Source: Ornithinibacillus scapharcae TW25 (GTDB taxonomy: Bacteria; Bacillota; Bacilli; Bacillales; Amphibacillaceae). From it: a stretch of DNA of 64,000 nucleotides. The position numbers and the translations under genes were made by a program. The stretch covers positions 1-64,000 of the forward strand of contig NZ_AEWH01000024.1 of assembly GCF_000190475.1 (NCBI RefSeq), read 5' to 3'. Numbering within the stretch: the stretch's first letter is position 1; every line of letters begins with the position of its first letter. Under the pieces are notes generated by a model, which was not told the origin of the DNA, did not search any database, and saw nothing but the letters and a program-made list of their open reading frames with translations. Positions 16,579 to 25,979 of this stretch are shown here, piece by piece.

Positions 16579-18003
16579 TTAAAAACGGAAGTAAATAAAT
16601 GGATTATAAGTTGAATTAACAAGGAACATGGTCACCATAAGAAGTAATCCTAAATAAACAAACGAACTTATGCTAAAGCGCATAGTTGCGAGGATTTGGC
16701 GACGTTCCCCTAATTGATCTAGTCTTTTTTGAATCCATGGTAATAGTGGTAAGCTAAACAGGATTCCTAGAACGATTAAGTATGCTTGGTCATGAAGATA
16801 TAGTAAAGCTGTTTTATCAATCAATCCTGCAGCACCTATTCCAAACATGCTTTGAAGATAGTCAAAGGAATAGCTAAAGTTGTCTGCACGGAAAAATACC
16901 CAACCTACCATGACAACAAAGATTACATATAAATGCTGGAATGGTCTCCAAGTTTTTTCTAAAACTTTATTAAAGCCAAGTCTTTCCACACAAATGATGA
17001 TTCCATAATAAAATCCCCATGCCATAAATGTCCAGCTTGCACCATGCCAAAATCCTGTAATCGTCCAGACAATTAATAAATTTCGATAGGTTTTCCAGGG
17101 ACCTTTACGATTACCACCTAGTGGGATATAGACATAATCTCGAAACCAACTAGAGAGGGAAATATGCCATCTTCTCCAGAATTCCCCTATACTTCGAGCA
17201 ATATATGGATAATTAAAGTTGATTAGAAATTCAAATCCAAACATTTTTCCAAGTCCAATGGCCATATCACTGTAACCTGAGAAATCAAAGTAAATTTGTA
17301 ATGTATAGGCTAAAATTCCAATCCATGCGGTTGTAACACTTAGTTCGCCAGGATTTGTAGCGAAAATCGTATCAGCGATTTCACCCAGCGGATTTGCGAT
17401 AAGAACTTTTTTGGATAGACCAATAATAAATTGTCGAATTCCAGCAGCAAATAATTCTAGATTATGAATGCGAGCTTTTATTTGGTCCGCAATCGTGTTA
17501 TAACGGACAATTGGTCCGGCAACAAGTTGTGGAAATAGTGCAATGTATAGCGCTAAATCCCATACATTCTTCTGTACCTTTGCATCATTTCGATAAACAT
17601 CAATAACATAGCTCATTGCCTGGAAGGTAAAGAACGAGATACCAATTGGGAGAGGCAAAGGTTCAAATGATATTGAAAGGTTAAATAGTGCATTGATATT
17701 TTCAATTAAGAACCCACTATATTTATAAAATCCAAGAATTGCTAAGTTAACTAAAATGGATAAGACCAGAACAATTTTTTTACTTGAATGTTTTTCTCGT
17801 AAAGCCTGAATTAGTAATCCAAATATGTAATTGATAAATATAGAGAAAATCATCAAAAAGACGTACTTCGGCTCTCCCCATGCGTAAAAGAAAAGACTGG
17901 CGAGGAGAAGTAAAACATTCTTCAGGCCTCTTGGTACGATATAATAAACCAACAAAACCGCTGGTAAAAATGCAAATAAAAACACTAAGCTACTAAAAAC
18001 CAC
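16579..18003 (-). CDS. MBOAT-family O-acyltransferase, AlgI/DltB-like
   Basis: The GTG at 18003 is preferred: AAGGTG lies eight bases before it and the product then begins MVFSSLVFLF like AlgI relatives; the GTG at 18012 abuts the ribosome site. The 474-residue protein has about ten or more membrane segments. It carries the family signature: FWRRWHISLS with DYVYIPLGGN, then the conserved active-site histidine in TGFWHGASWTF. It should move acyl groups across the membrane onto an extracellular polysaccharide. The usual AlgJ/AlgX or DltD partner is not next to it. Divergent from the deacetylase gene. Confidence 0.85.
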   Translation of the reverse strand: MVFSSLVFLFAFLPAVLLVYYIVPRGLKNVLLLLASLFFYAWGEPKYVFLMIFSIFINYIFGLLIQALREKHSSKKIVLVLSILVNLAILGFYKYSGFLIENINALFNLSISFEPLPLPIGISFFTFQAMSYVIDVYRNDAKVQKNVWDLALYIALFPQLVAGPIVRYNTIADQIKARIHNLELFAAGIRQFIIGLSKKVLIANPLGEIADTIFATNPGELSVTTAWIGILAYTLQIYFDFSGYSDMAIGLGKMFGFEFLINFNYPYIARSIGEFWRRWHISLSSWFRDYVYIPLGGNRKGPWKTYRNLLIVWTITGFWHGASWTFMAWGFYYGIIICVERLGFNKVLEKTWRPFQHLYVIFVVMVGWVFFRADNFSYSFDYLQSMFGIGAAGLIDKTALLYLHDQAYLIVLGILFSLPLLPWIQKRLDQLGERRQILATMRFSISSFVYLGLLLMVTMFLVNSTYNPFIYFRF

Positions 18004-18185
18004 GAAATCCACACCTTAACCTGAAATAAATACCATGAACTAATAGTAATAATAGAAACTACGAAAGTCAATATGAGAGAGAAGTTGTTGATTTCTACAA
18101 ATTACTGTCCCTTTTTGTCATCCTATCTGATAGAATACTAGTAAAGAGATTGTAAATAAATTGTAATATAGATGGGGGAATACAA

Positions 18186-19400
18186 TTGAGAAAGAAACAT
18201 GTCCTCGCAATGGTGTTGGTTGTTTTGATCATCCTATTTACGAATCAATCTGTATCCATGGCAGAGGGAATAAGTGTTTATGCGAACGGTGAACGTGTGG
18301 ATTATGATGTCCAACCTATTAATGTAGATAACCGGGTAATGGTGCCGATACGTTATACATCTGAGTTTTTAGATGCAACTGTACATTATGATAAAAAAAA
18401 GAAAAAGGTTACGATTAGTGAAAAAGGAAATAAAGTAGAATTCACGATTGGTAAAAAAGAAGTGATTGTGAACGGGAAGAAAAAATCGATTGATATTGCG
18501 CCTAAAATCTATCGTTCTAGAACGGTCGTACCAATTCGTTTTATGGTAGAAGCATTTGGATATGATGTGATGTGGGATTCTGAAATCCGTTCTGTTGTTA
18601 TCAACACAACAGGAAAATTTATCTACCCACAGGAAGAAATTATTATTCCAGTTTTAATGTACCATCATTTCCATGAAACTACATTCTCTAATTCTACGAT
18701 TCATCCAAATGAATTCAAAGAACAAATGAGTTATTTGAAGAAGAATGGATATGTGACCATAACCAATAAGGATTTAGTGTTATTTTCTCAAGGTAAAAAA
18801 ATCTTACCGAAAAAGCCTATCCTTGTAACGATGGATGATGGGTATGAAAGTAATTATACGTACGCCTATCCAGTATTAAAAGAGCTGAATATGAAGGGTA
18901 CTATTTATGTAATTGGTAGCAGGATGCGTGAAACGAACGAAACTCCTACACAGGCTGGAATTACGCCGAAGCTTTCTTGGGAACAAGCAAAAGAAATGTA
19001 TGAAGCAGGTGTCATGGATATTCAGAATCATACTTATAACATGCATGACAAAGCCGAAAATAAGTATGGTAAAGAGGACGCTCTCATTAAAGCACCTGTT
19101 GTTATCAATGGGAAGCTAGAATCAAAAACGCAATATGAGAAACGAGTGCGAGAAGATCTCAAGAAAAATAAGAAGCTTATTGAGGAGAAAGTAGGCAATG
19201 AAGTAATTGGTCTTGCTTACCCATATGGAATCTTCAGTGACGACTCTGAAAAAATTCTTAAAGAAACAGGTCATAAGCTCTCTGTTACGACTAAAACAGG
19301 TATTAATAAGCGATCAGGTGGAGCGTATCTATTAAATCGTATTAATGTTCCTCCAGGTACAACTGGAAAAGACCTAGTGGAAATGTTTCAACAATATTAA
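18186..19400 (+). CDS. stalk-domain polysaccharide deacetylase
   Basis: A 404-residue protein from a TTG behind GATGGGGG. Signal peptide (residues 1-27), then a copper-amine-oxidase-N-like stalk domain at about 30-140 (RVMVPIRYTSEFL and RTVVPIRFMVEAFGY, two half repeats). A NodB-type carbohydrate esterase 4 domain spans about 155-400: the TMDDGY metal/catalytic motif at about 215, NHTYNMH as the second metal-binding motif, and LAYPYGIFSDD. It should remove N-acetyl groups from an extracellular glycan (peptidoglycan or exopolysaccharide). It pairs logically with the two acyltransferases and the stalk protein next to it. Confidence 0.85.
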   Translation: MRKKHVLAMVLVVLIILFTNQSVSMAEGISVYANGERVDYDVQPINVDNRVMVPIRYTSEFLDATVHYDKKKKKVTISEKGNKVEFTIGKKEVIVNGKKKSIDIAPKIYRSRTVVPIRFMVEAFGYDVMWDSEIRSVVINTTGKFIYPQEEIIIPVLMYHHFHETTFSNSTIHPNEFKEQMSYLKKNGYVTITNKDLVLFSQGKKILPKKPILVTMDDGYESNYTYAYPVLKELNMKGTIYVIGSRMRETNETPTQAGITPKLSWEQAKEMYEAGVMDIQNHTYNMHDKAENKYGKEDALIKAPVVINGKLESKTQYEKRVREDLKKNKKLIEEKVGNEVIGLAYPYGIFSDDSEKILKETGHKLSVTTKTGINKRSGGAYLLNRINVPPGTTGKDLVEMFQQY

Positions 19401-19410
19401 ATAGATTAAT

Positions 19411-19450
19411 AGTAACGAAAGGCGAGACGGTGTTTTCGTCTTTCGTTACT
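19411..19450. terminator. bidirectional terminator
   Basis: AGTAACGAAA and TTTCGTTACT form the base of a long stem (with inner GACG/CGTC pairs) between the convergent deacetylase and lipoprotein genes. Confidence 0.75.
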
Positions 19451-19832
19451 GTAATAACTCCCATAATTCGGCAACGGATTCTTCAGTTAGCACATAAACC
19501 TTCTCTTCATGATTTGCTTGGACAAACTTACCTTCCTTCTCGTCTAATGAAAGTAAAAAAATACCTTCTCCATTGTTTAACTCTATTTGGTAGTCTGGTT
19601 CAAAACCTATACCTTCATTCTCTTGTAACACAGCGTTGTTCATTGATTCAACGAATGTCTCAATTTCTGCCGTTTCTTCAAAAGAAATTCTGGAGTCCAA
19701 CTGGAGTTCAATTAAACCTTTAACCTCATAGACATCGATACGTTCTAACTCTTCCATGCTAATCATGTCTACTACCGTACATCCACTTAATAATAATATA
19801 AAAGTAAAACAAGCCAACCATACACGCTTCAT
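19446..19832 (-). CDS. putative lipoprotein
   Basis: A 128-residue protein with a type II signal peptide and lipobox LSGC at residues 15-18. The acidic mature part has no recognised domain. ATG behind GAGGTGGG. It overlaps the DUF5071 gene upstream by four bases (ATGA), so the two are translationally coupled. Confidence 0.7.
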   Translation of the reverse strand: MKRVWLACFTFILLLSGCTVVDMISMEELERIDVYEVKGLIELQLDSRISFEETAEIETFVESMNNAVLQENEGIGFEPDYQIELNNGEGIFLLSLDEKEGKFVQANHEEKVYVLTEESVAELWELLQ

Positions 19833-20209
19833 AACGACCCACCTCTATTTGTTAAAATTTCCCTAGCAATGATATCAATTTCTTCTATTTTATCGCTCTC
19901 AGAAGGATGATAAGCTAATTGTTGTACTTCTTTGTAAAACAATAATTGATAGTTTTTTTCCATCGGTTGAATTAACTCTAGTAAACACCAATACTTCCAA
20001 ATCGAATCATCACTTATTAGAATATTTTTAATATATGGGACTGTCTCTTTATAATAAGTACGTAGAAGGTTTACAATTTCTGTCGCAATCGGCCAATTGA
20101 TGTCCTGAATCCATGTTAATAGTTCTGGCAAAATCGGTACGACTTCCTCTTTACTAGCTTGTTGTAGCTGAACGATTGCATTGGTATCAAATTTATTCTT
20201 TGGTATCAT
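19829..20209 (-). CDS. DUF5071-family protein
   Basis: A 126-residue cytoplasmic, helical protein. The beginning IPKNKFDTNAIVQL and the LPELLTWIQDINWPIA segment are typical of DUF5071 (HEAT-like short repeats; assignment from memory). Function unknown. Four-base overlap with the lipoprotein gene that follows. Confidence 0.65.
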   Translation of the reverse strand: MIPKNKFDTNAIVQLQQASKEEVVPILPELLTWIQDINWPIATEIVNLLRTYYKETVPYIKNILISDDSIWKYWCLLELIQPMEKNYQLLFYKEVQQLAYHPSESDKIEEIDIIAREILTNRGGSL

Positions 20210-20341
20210 CTGATTACTCCTGAATTTATTTACTTTATTAAATTCTAGTAAAATCTTTAAAATCCTCTATTTACCTCCAACTAAATTAGTCTCAATATGG
20301 TATGATAGTTAAGTGTTTTGCAGAATACGAGGAGGCTAACT

Positions 20342-21409
20342 GTGAAATCAAAAACATTCATCAATGAAGTATTCTTCATTCGTGCTATTGCTACATTGAG
20401 CGTCGTACTCGTGCATTCTATCACAGTTACGGTAAACAGCTATCAATTGCCAGCATTAACGGTAGATATATTCCGTGGCATTCAAATGACTTTAATGTTT
20501 GCAACACCAACATTTATACTAATATCTGAAATTCTAGCAGCCTATTCTTATCCAGAAAAAACACCAAAAGGTTTTTTATGGAAAAGATTTAAATTTATTT
20601 TCGTACCGTACATGGTAATCGGGACTATATATGCACTATATCATTTTACGACAGTACCTTTTTCAATGGATGCCTTTTTAGAGGAATGGATATCAATTGT
20701 TCTTAAAGGGCAGTGGCATGGTTATTTTGTATTAATTATTTTTCAGTTTTATATATTACATTTCTTATTTGCAAGATATCTTAGCAAAGTATCCGGTACA
20801 ATCATTCTACCGATAACATTTGTCATTAATGGGGTATATTTAGGATACTTTAACTTCGTAGATCCAGTTGGAGCAACTCAATTCTATATATGGTATGACG
20901 TTTCACGTATACCTTTTCTAGCGTGGATTTTCTATTTTAGCTTAGCTTACTATGTCGGAAAGAATTTAACGACGTTTAAATATTATCTCAATCGGTTTAA
21001 ATGGATTATTCTGGTAGGAGCTGTTGGTCTTGCTGGTTTTGTTGTTTATAGCTATCATACTGGATTCATCAATATGATATGGTCAAACCGTGTAGATGTA
21101 ATGGTTTATACTGTTTTTATGATGTTCGCACTATTTTATCTGGGCTCAAGGTTTAAAAAAATCCCAAAATTTATTACCTTAATTAGTAAGTTTTCATTTG
21201 GAATCTATTTATTACACCCACTATTTCACAAAATATTCGTAAGGACAAGCCATGAATTGCCATATATTAATATGGGTATCTACCTTTTAATAGCTTTATT
21301 ACTTGGAGTATTTGGTTCGATGCTGGTGACGTTCTTATTGAATAAGATAAGATTTGGTAAATATGTTGTTGGTAAAACTGGAGTTACGCCTAAAAAAGAG
21401 GCAGCATAA
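20342..21409 (+). CDS. acyltransferase family 3 membrane protein
   Basis: The GTG at 20342 has GAGGAGG seven bases before; the longer frame from 20318 covers that site. The 355-residue product has ten hydrophobic segments. The first helix carries FIRAIATLSVVLVHS, the pattern of the acyltransferase-3 (OafA/WecH/IcaC-like) family, with the conserved histidine in VLVHS. It should O-acylate, or help export, a cell-surface polysaccharide. It sits between the deacetylase block and the phosphodiester glycosidase. Confidence 0.8.
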   Translation: MKSKTFINEVFFIRAIATLSVVLVHSITVTVNSYQLPALTVDIFRGIQMTLMFATPTFILISEILAAYSYPEKTPKGFLWKRFKFIFVPYMVIGTIYALYHFTTVPFSMDAFLEEWISIVLKGQWHGYFVLIIFQFYILHFLFARYLSKVSGTIILPITFVINGVYLGYFNFVDPVGATQFYIWYDVSRIPFLAWIFYFSLAYYVGKNLTTFKYYLNRFKWIILVGAVGLAGFVVYSYHTGFINMIWSNRVDVMVYTVFMMFALFYLGSRFKKIPKFITLISKFSFGIYLLHPLFHKIFVRTSHELPYINMGIYLLIALLLGVFGSMLVTFLLNKIRFGKYVVGKTGVTPKKEAA

Positions 21410-21416
21410 AACGAGG

Positions 21417-21446
21417 AGAGGTTTTCTACGGAAGGCCTCTTTTTTT
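21417..21446 (+). terminator. rho-independent terminator
   Basis: AGAGGTTTTC pairs with GAAGGCCTCT (with G-T wobbles) around TACG, followed by T's. Confidence 0.75.
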
Positions 21447-21556
21447 ATGGATATATGTAGACAATGCTGATATATGGGAAGATTCGCTGATATCAGGTGG
21501 GAAGCCGCTGATATCTTACGAGATACACTGATATATTTTTATATTCGCTGATATGT
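21447..21556. repeat. phased short-repeat array, CGCTGATAT type
   Basis: GCTGATAT or a close form begins at 21466, 21486, 21507, 21527 and 21547, with a weaker copy at 21447: steps of 19-21 bp. It lies right after the acyltransferase terminator and ahead of the glycosidase promoter region. Not coding. Same period as the arrays at 4662 and 14873. Confidence 0.65.
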
Positions 21557-21720
21557 CGAAGGATCAAAAAAACACAACTTTTATTCTCAAAATCTAGGTA
21601 TATTTTTCGCGACAAAAGTACTACAAATCTATTAAACAATAAACATTTTTATATGTTAAGATAGATTTATGTCAAAAATAGATAAATAGAGACAAAACAA
21701 CGCAGATTAGGGGAGAAATT

Positions 21721-23682
21721 ATGAGGAAATTCGGGAAAATATTAGCGATTTCGCAAATAGTAATTCTAGTTTTTTGGATTGTGCTTGCCGGTTCACCTTC
21801 ACAAGCCTCAGCACAGAGCTATACGTCTAAAGTAAGAGAAAAGATTGATGTAGCGGATGGCATGCTTTATAAAGATATCCGTCTTAAAGGTGGTAACTTA
21901 AACCAAGCTGTACGAGTGATGGAGATTAATGTTGCCAATCCGACTGCAAGTGTGGAAGTTGGTGTTTCACCAAACCTAAATCAGCTTCAGCGTACATCAA
22001 CCCTGGCAAACTCTTATTCAACAAAGAATTCTTGGACAGTTGGTGCAATTAATGCATCATTCTTCTGGCAAGGTGTTCCGATGAATCTAGTATCCAAAGA
22101 TAATAAACTTGTTCATTCTGGTGAGGTATTCAGTGGAAAAGACAAGTATGTTAACGAACCGATTGCCTTTGGGATCGATAAGAATGGTAAAGGGGTAATC
22201 GATCATTACAGCCTGAATATGACATATAAGCATGATGGTGTTACATATCCAATTTATGCCACAAACCAAGCTCGTAATTCCAACCAAACTATTCTATATA
22301 CACCAGACTTTCCTAGTAAAACAACCAACACCAATTCAATGGGGACAGAGGTAGTAGTTACATTACCATCGCCAGCAACTCTTGAGTTTGGCTCGACTGT
22401 GACAGGTAAAGTTGTTTCCATTAGAAAAGAAGGGGATGCAAAATCTGCAACAATCCCAGCAAATGGATTTGTTTTATCTGGAAGTAGAGGAGCATCGGAA
22501 AAGCTTCAAAAAATAGAAGTTGGTGATGAAATTTCTGTTTCGGTTAATGTGGACAATAAGTGGTTCGATTCAGAATTTATGGTTGCAAGTGGTCCAATGC
22601 TTGTCAAAGATGGAAAAGTTTCTATGACTATGGATCCCAATAGTTCCAACGCTAGAACTCGTGCACCACGTACAGCTGTTGCAATTGATAAGACAGGGCA
22701 AAAGGTATTCTTTGTAACGGTCGATGGTAGACAATCAGGTTATAGTAATGGAATGAATTTAACCGAGTTTGCAAATTACCTTGTACAATTAGGTGCATAT
22801 CGAGCGTTAAACCTTGATGGCGGTGGTTCGACTACGATGGCTGCTCGTCTACCAGGTTCAAATGCAGTAAAGGTAATGAACTCGCCATCCGATAAAACAG
22901 AACGCTATGTATCTACTATTCTAATGGCAAAATCAACTGGTCCTATGCCAGTATTCATTGATGTTCCTAAAAACTACTGGGCTAGATCAGCAATTATGGA
23001 CCTTTATAATCGAGGAACGATTACTGGTTTCCCTGGTGGAGAATTCCGACCAAATGCTTCCATTACTCGTACCCAAGCTGCAATCATGTTAACAAGACAG
23101 TTAGGGTTAGATACAAAAAACATTAAGAATCCGGGCTTTAAAGATGTAGCAACAAGCTATAAATATTACCCACAAATAGCTGCCGCTGCAAATGCCAAGT
23201 TATTTAATGGCCGAGATGGTAATAAATTCGCTCCAAATGGCATCTTAACGCGTGGGGAAATGGCTGTATTATTACAACGCTCGTATGGACTACCTAAAGG
23301 AAGTAAAGGGAACTTCCCAGACGTGCCTAAGAAACACTACGCTTATGATGCTATCAATGGAATGGCAGAGGCTGGCTTAACTTCAGGTTATCCAGATGGA
23401 TCATTTAAACCAAATCAACCTGTAACCAGAGCTGAATTTTCAGCATTCTTAGAGCGTGTTCAGCCAGCAGGTAAGTTTATGACGGTTAAAAATATTGGTA
23501 GTGATAATCTAAATGTAAGAAGCCAACCATCTACAAGTGGTTCCATCATTGGGAAACTAAAAAGTTATGATACGGTAACGGTATTAGTGGATGCGAATGG
23601 TAAACCAATTATGAGTGGTGACTGGTATAGCATCTTATTAAATGGTAAAAAGGGTTGGGTTCACAAGGATTATGTGAGCTAA
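21721..23682 (+). CDS. SLH-anchored phosphodiester glycosidase (NAGPA domain)
   Basis: A 653-residue secreted protein: signal peptide ending near QASAQS (about residue 32); a phosphodiester-glycosidase (NAGPA, PF09992-type) domain at about 90-400 with the conserved NLDGGGSTTM near 363; three SLH domains at about 415-590 (each beginning F-D-V or P-D-V, with TRT/TRG/TRA motifs); and a bacterial SH3 domain at the end (LNVRSQPSTSGSIIGKL). SLH domains bind pyruvylated secondary wall polymer, so it should sit on the wall and cleave or trim a phosphodiester-linked glycan. ATG behind AGGGGAG. Probably part of the envelope-modification block. Confidence 0.85.
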   Translation: MRKFGKILAISQIVILVFWIVLAGSPSQASAQSYTSKVREKIDVADGMLYKDIRLKGGNLNQAVRVMEINVANPTASVEVGVSPNLNQLQRTSTLANSYSTKNSWTVGAINASFFWQGVPMNLVSKDNKLVHSGEVFSGKDKYVNEPIAFGIDKNGKGVIDHYSLNMTYKHDGVTYPIYATNQARNSNQTILYTPDFPSKTTNTNSMGTEVVVTLPSPATLEFGSTVTGKVVSIRKEGDAKSATIPANGFVLSGSRGASEKLQKIEVGDEISVSVNVDNKWFDSEFMVASGPMLVKDGKVSMTMDPNSSNARTRAPRTAVAIDKTGQKVFFVTVDGRQSGYSNGMNLTEFANYLVQLGAYRALNLDGGGSTTMAARLPGSNAVKVMNSPSDKTERYVSTILMAKSTGPMPVFIDVPKNYWARSAIMDLYNRGTITGFPGGEFRPNASITRTQAAIMLTRQLGLDTKNIKNPGFKDVATSYKYYPQIAAAANAKLFNGRDGNKFAPNGILTRGEMAVLLQRSYGLPKGSKGNFPDVPKKHYAYDAINGMAEAGLTSGYPDGSFKPNQPVTRAEFSAFLERVQPAGKFMTVKNIGSDNLNVRSQPSTSGSIIGKLKSYDTVTVLVDANGKPIMSGDWYSILLNGKKGWVHKDYVS

Positions 23683-24018
23683 AGGTAAGGAACAAGAGGC
23701 TACGCATAAGAGGTTGAGAATTTCAGATAACTTGGAGAAAATATAAGATATCACGTTTGAGTTCATACCAAAAAACATCAATAACATCCTAAATTAAGAA
23801 ACGCTTTGAAAAAGGTACCGATCCCCAAAAGTTAGGTGAATTACTCTAACTTTTAGGGGTCGGTATCATATTTGATATATCATATAGCCAACTATTAGCT
23901 GGTTTAGTTTAAGTACATTTCTTCACAATTGTCTTTAATTTTAGTATAAGTTTTATATTAGTATAAGTTTTATAATAGTGGATTCCAAAAAGTATAAAGC
24001 TAAGTTTTATCTATCCGT
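23683..24018. other. intergenic stretch with an inverted repeat
   Basis: No coding signal. It contains the large inverted repeat at 23814-23867 and, near 23938-23975, a short direct duplication of TTAGTATAAGTTTTATA. Confidence 0.4.
23814..23867. repeat. imperfect 22-bp inverted repeat
   Basis: GGTACCGATCCCC plus AAAAGTTAG on the left mirrors CTAACTTTTAGGGG plus TCGGTATC on the right, with a 10-base centre and about four mismatches. It may be a hairpin terminator or the fused ends of a lost insertion sequence of IS3 type; the latter is a guess from the CCCC-AAAAGTTAG pattern. Confidence 0.45.
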
Positions 24019-24604
24019 TTATACTAGAGCTAACAAGCGTTTTAAGTTGTCATCAATACTATTATTATCGGCAATGTTGATACCGCGAACAGCAAAAGGG
24101 CCCAAATAGAATCGATCGGATTAAAAACAGCATTAGGTATAAGCTTCGCCTCGTATTCGTTCTCGTCCGCAGTACAGAAGAGATCTCTAACTCCCTGGCA
24201 TAATGAAGGCAGACGCTTTAATGCTTCTTAGAGCCTTATCGAAATCTCCGTTATAGGCGTGGTTTGCACTAATGTCTGCAAATTGGCCAGTCCATAACAT
24301 AGCTAGGAAATTGTGCGGATCCATTTTCATAAAACTATATTCATAGACTCCAGACACAAAATTTTCCAAGGAATCAAATCCCATTTCTCGATAAAGTTAA
24401 AATATTCTCTCGGATCTAGTGCCCTGCCATTTCCAATCAGCCATTCATTCTGAACATGTTGGTCACCTAAAGCAGTTGGATAGATGACAACATTATCTTT
24501 CTCTTCATTTAATCTCCATAAGTCTTATAAGCAAGAAAAGCGTTCGGTAAAGTCACCCCTGATTGTAAGGTTACGTCACCCAAATCAAAAATTGCGTAAT
24601 CCAT
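24019..24604 (-). pseudogene. MetX-like alpha/beta hydrolase remnant
   Basis: Starting at an ATG at 24604 behind GGGAGAG, the sense runs in pieces: YAIFDLGDVTLQSGVTLPNA, then LNEEKDNVVIYPTALG after a one-base shift. Then comes a large internal deletion (the nucleophile-elbow region is gone), then KMDPHNFLAMLW and AYNGDFDKALRSIKA, then TADENEYEAKLIPNAV and SIWGPFAVRG in a further frame, to a stop at 24019. This order matches the homoserine O-acetyltransferase (MetX)-like hydrolase family. It is clearly dead, not a sequencing artefact, because of the deletion. Confidence 0.7.
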
Positions 24605-24795
24605 TGTATTTTCTCTCCCTTCAAAATGAACACTAACATTTAGTATGTATTTCTTGTTGTTACCTTAAATTCGTTATCAATGCAAAATCACAGCAATTTT
24701 TTGGGGTTCTTGCGAGATTTTCATGGATTTACAATATTGGTAATATGCAAAGTTTTATGTGATTTTATAATCTTTGAAAAAGGAGTGGGTTTATA

Positions 24796-24855
24796 TTGGC
24801 TAGTTTAATTAAAGCTCTCATTAACTTAAGTACAATATTCGCAAATCTACTTTAA
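24796..24855 (+). CDS. possible 19-residue hydrophobic peptide
   Basis: A TTG start ten bases after AAAAAGGAG opens a 19-codon frame of almost only Ala/Leu/Ile/Ser/Asn with one Lys, able to form an amphipathic helix. Such length and make-up recall phenol-soluble-modulin-like or leader peptides, but with a TTG start and no homologue in hand it may be chance. Confidence 0.25.
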   Translation: MASLIKALINLSTIFANLL

Positions 24856-25062
24856 ATAATTATATATCTCATTATAATGTTAATTAGCTACTCTATAACA
24901 AACCAAAAATTCTAAAGGTATAGAGTTGTTTACTCAATCCCTATAAGAAGTTACTACAATTTTCGAGTATCTAACAGTTCTATACAACTATATGATTAGA
25001 GATATAATTAGCATCTTCTCCAACTCCCTGAAGAAGTGCGGAACCTAAAACGTTAGGTTAGC

Positions 25063-25212
25063 TCATTTTTGGGCGTTCATGTCGTTCCCACTCTTTAATT
25101 TACTGTCAAAAATCCCCTCTATATTCACAATTTCAACCATATCCGTTATTTCATATTCAACTAAACTGCCCGGTAGTACGATAACTTCTGGAACAAATTC
25201 AACTAACTCACC
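25063..25212 (-). pseudogene. possible gene fragment, unknown family
   Basis: A 49-codon open stretch on the minus strand encodes a plausible acidic beta-rich peptide (VLPGSLVEYEITDMVEI and IFDSKLKSGND) but has no start codon or ribosome site; a stop lies directly before it. It is probably the tail of a lost gene. Confidence 0.3.
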
Positions 25213-25469
25213 CTATAAATTAACAAATTAATAAGTAGCACTTATCAATGGTGGTATTTATTTCGAATCACTTAAGATTTAAAAATTTATTATTTTGTTT
25301 TATTATGTTTTGCCAGTGTGGAAGGGGAAGCTAACATGTAACTTAGCTAAAATGAGTCCAGTTTCTACTGCGAGTAACTTTAAATCAAAGTATAAATTCA
25401 AGACTTTGTAAAAAGATATTATTAATTTAAAAATAGTTGGAATATCTGAAGTTAAAAGGGGATAAATCG

Positions 25470-25979
25470 GTGGTCATTGGAACAATTTCATTTATTATTA
25501 GTTGGGTAACGTTCTATTTATTTTCTAATAAAAAGAAGTTTCCATTGTTTGTAAGCACAGTATATTTAGGAATCATATTCTCGTTTATTACAGATTTGTT
25601 GATGTTTGTTTATCCTCTATGGAACTACCCAGGAACAAAGTTAGAAACATTTAGCATTCAGTTACTTAACGGCTTTGGGATTTATTTTGTAGTAATATAC
25701 CTCTTCCTCCAATCATTACCGAAAAAACAAACTATTTTATTAGTCACGCGACATATATTCTATTGGTCTGTATTCTGCATTTTACTTGAACTCATGTATA
25801 TATATATCGGCTTTATTGAACATGGATTATGGTGGAATATAGGATTATCATATGTAGCAGATTGGATATTATTTGTTATATTCTACCTTCATCATAGGTG
25901 GCTATCAAACTATTCAACGTTAGCTGCACATAATAACCTGGGAGGGCAAATATGCAAGCGAGTTGGGAAGAGGTTGTAG
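25470..25979 (+). CDS. CBO0543-like membrane protein 1
   Basis: The GTG at 25470 is preferred because AAAAGGGG lies just upstream; the longer frame from TTG 25437 has no ribosome site. The 169-residue product has five to six membrane segments with conserved W and Y positions (ISWVTFYLFSNKKKF, WNYPGTK), fitting the CBO0543 family found in spore formers. Function unknown. Its end overlaps the next, related gene by 28 bases, so they are made together. Confidence 0.65.
   Translation: MVIGTISFIISWVTFYLFSNKKKFPLFVSTVYLGIIFSFITDLLMFVYPLWNYPGTKLETFSIQLLNGFGIYFVVIYLFLQSLPKKQTILLVTRHIFYWSVFCILLELMYIYIGFIEHGLWWNIGLSYVADWILFVIFYLHHRWLSNYSTLAAHNNLGGQICKRVGKRL

Larger units (their letters stand above)
24605..25469. 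other. gene-poor AT-rich stretch
   Basis: 865 bases with no normal gene. It holds a possible 19-codon peptide gene (24796-24855), a possible minus-strand gene fragment (25063-25212), and the upstream region of the CBO0543 pair. Confidence 0.4.
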
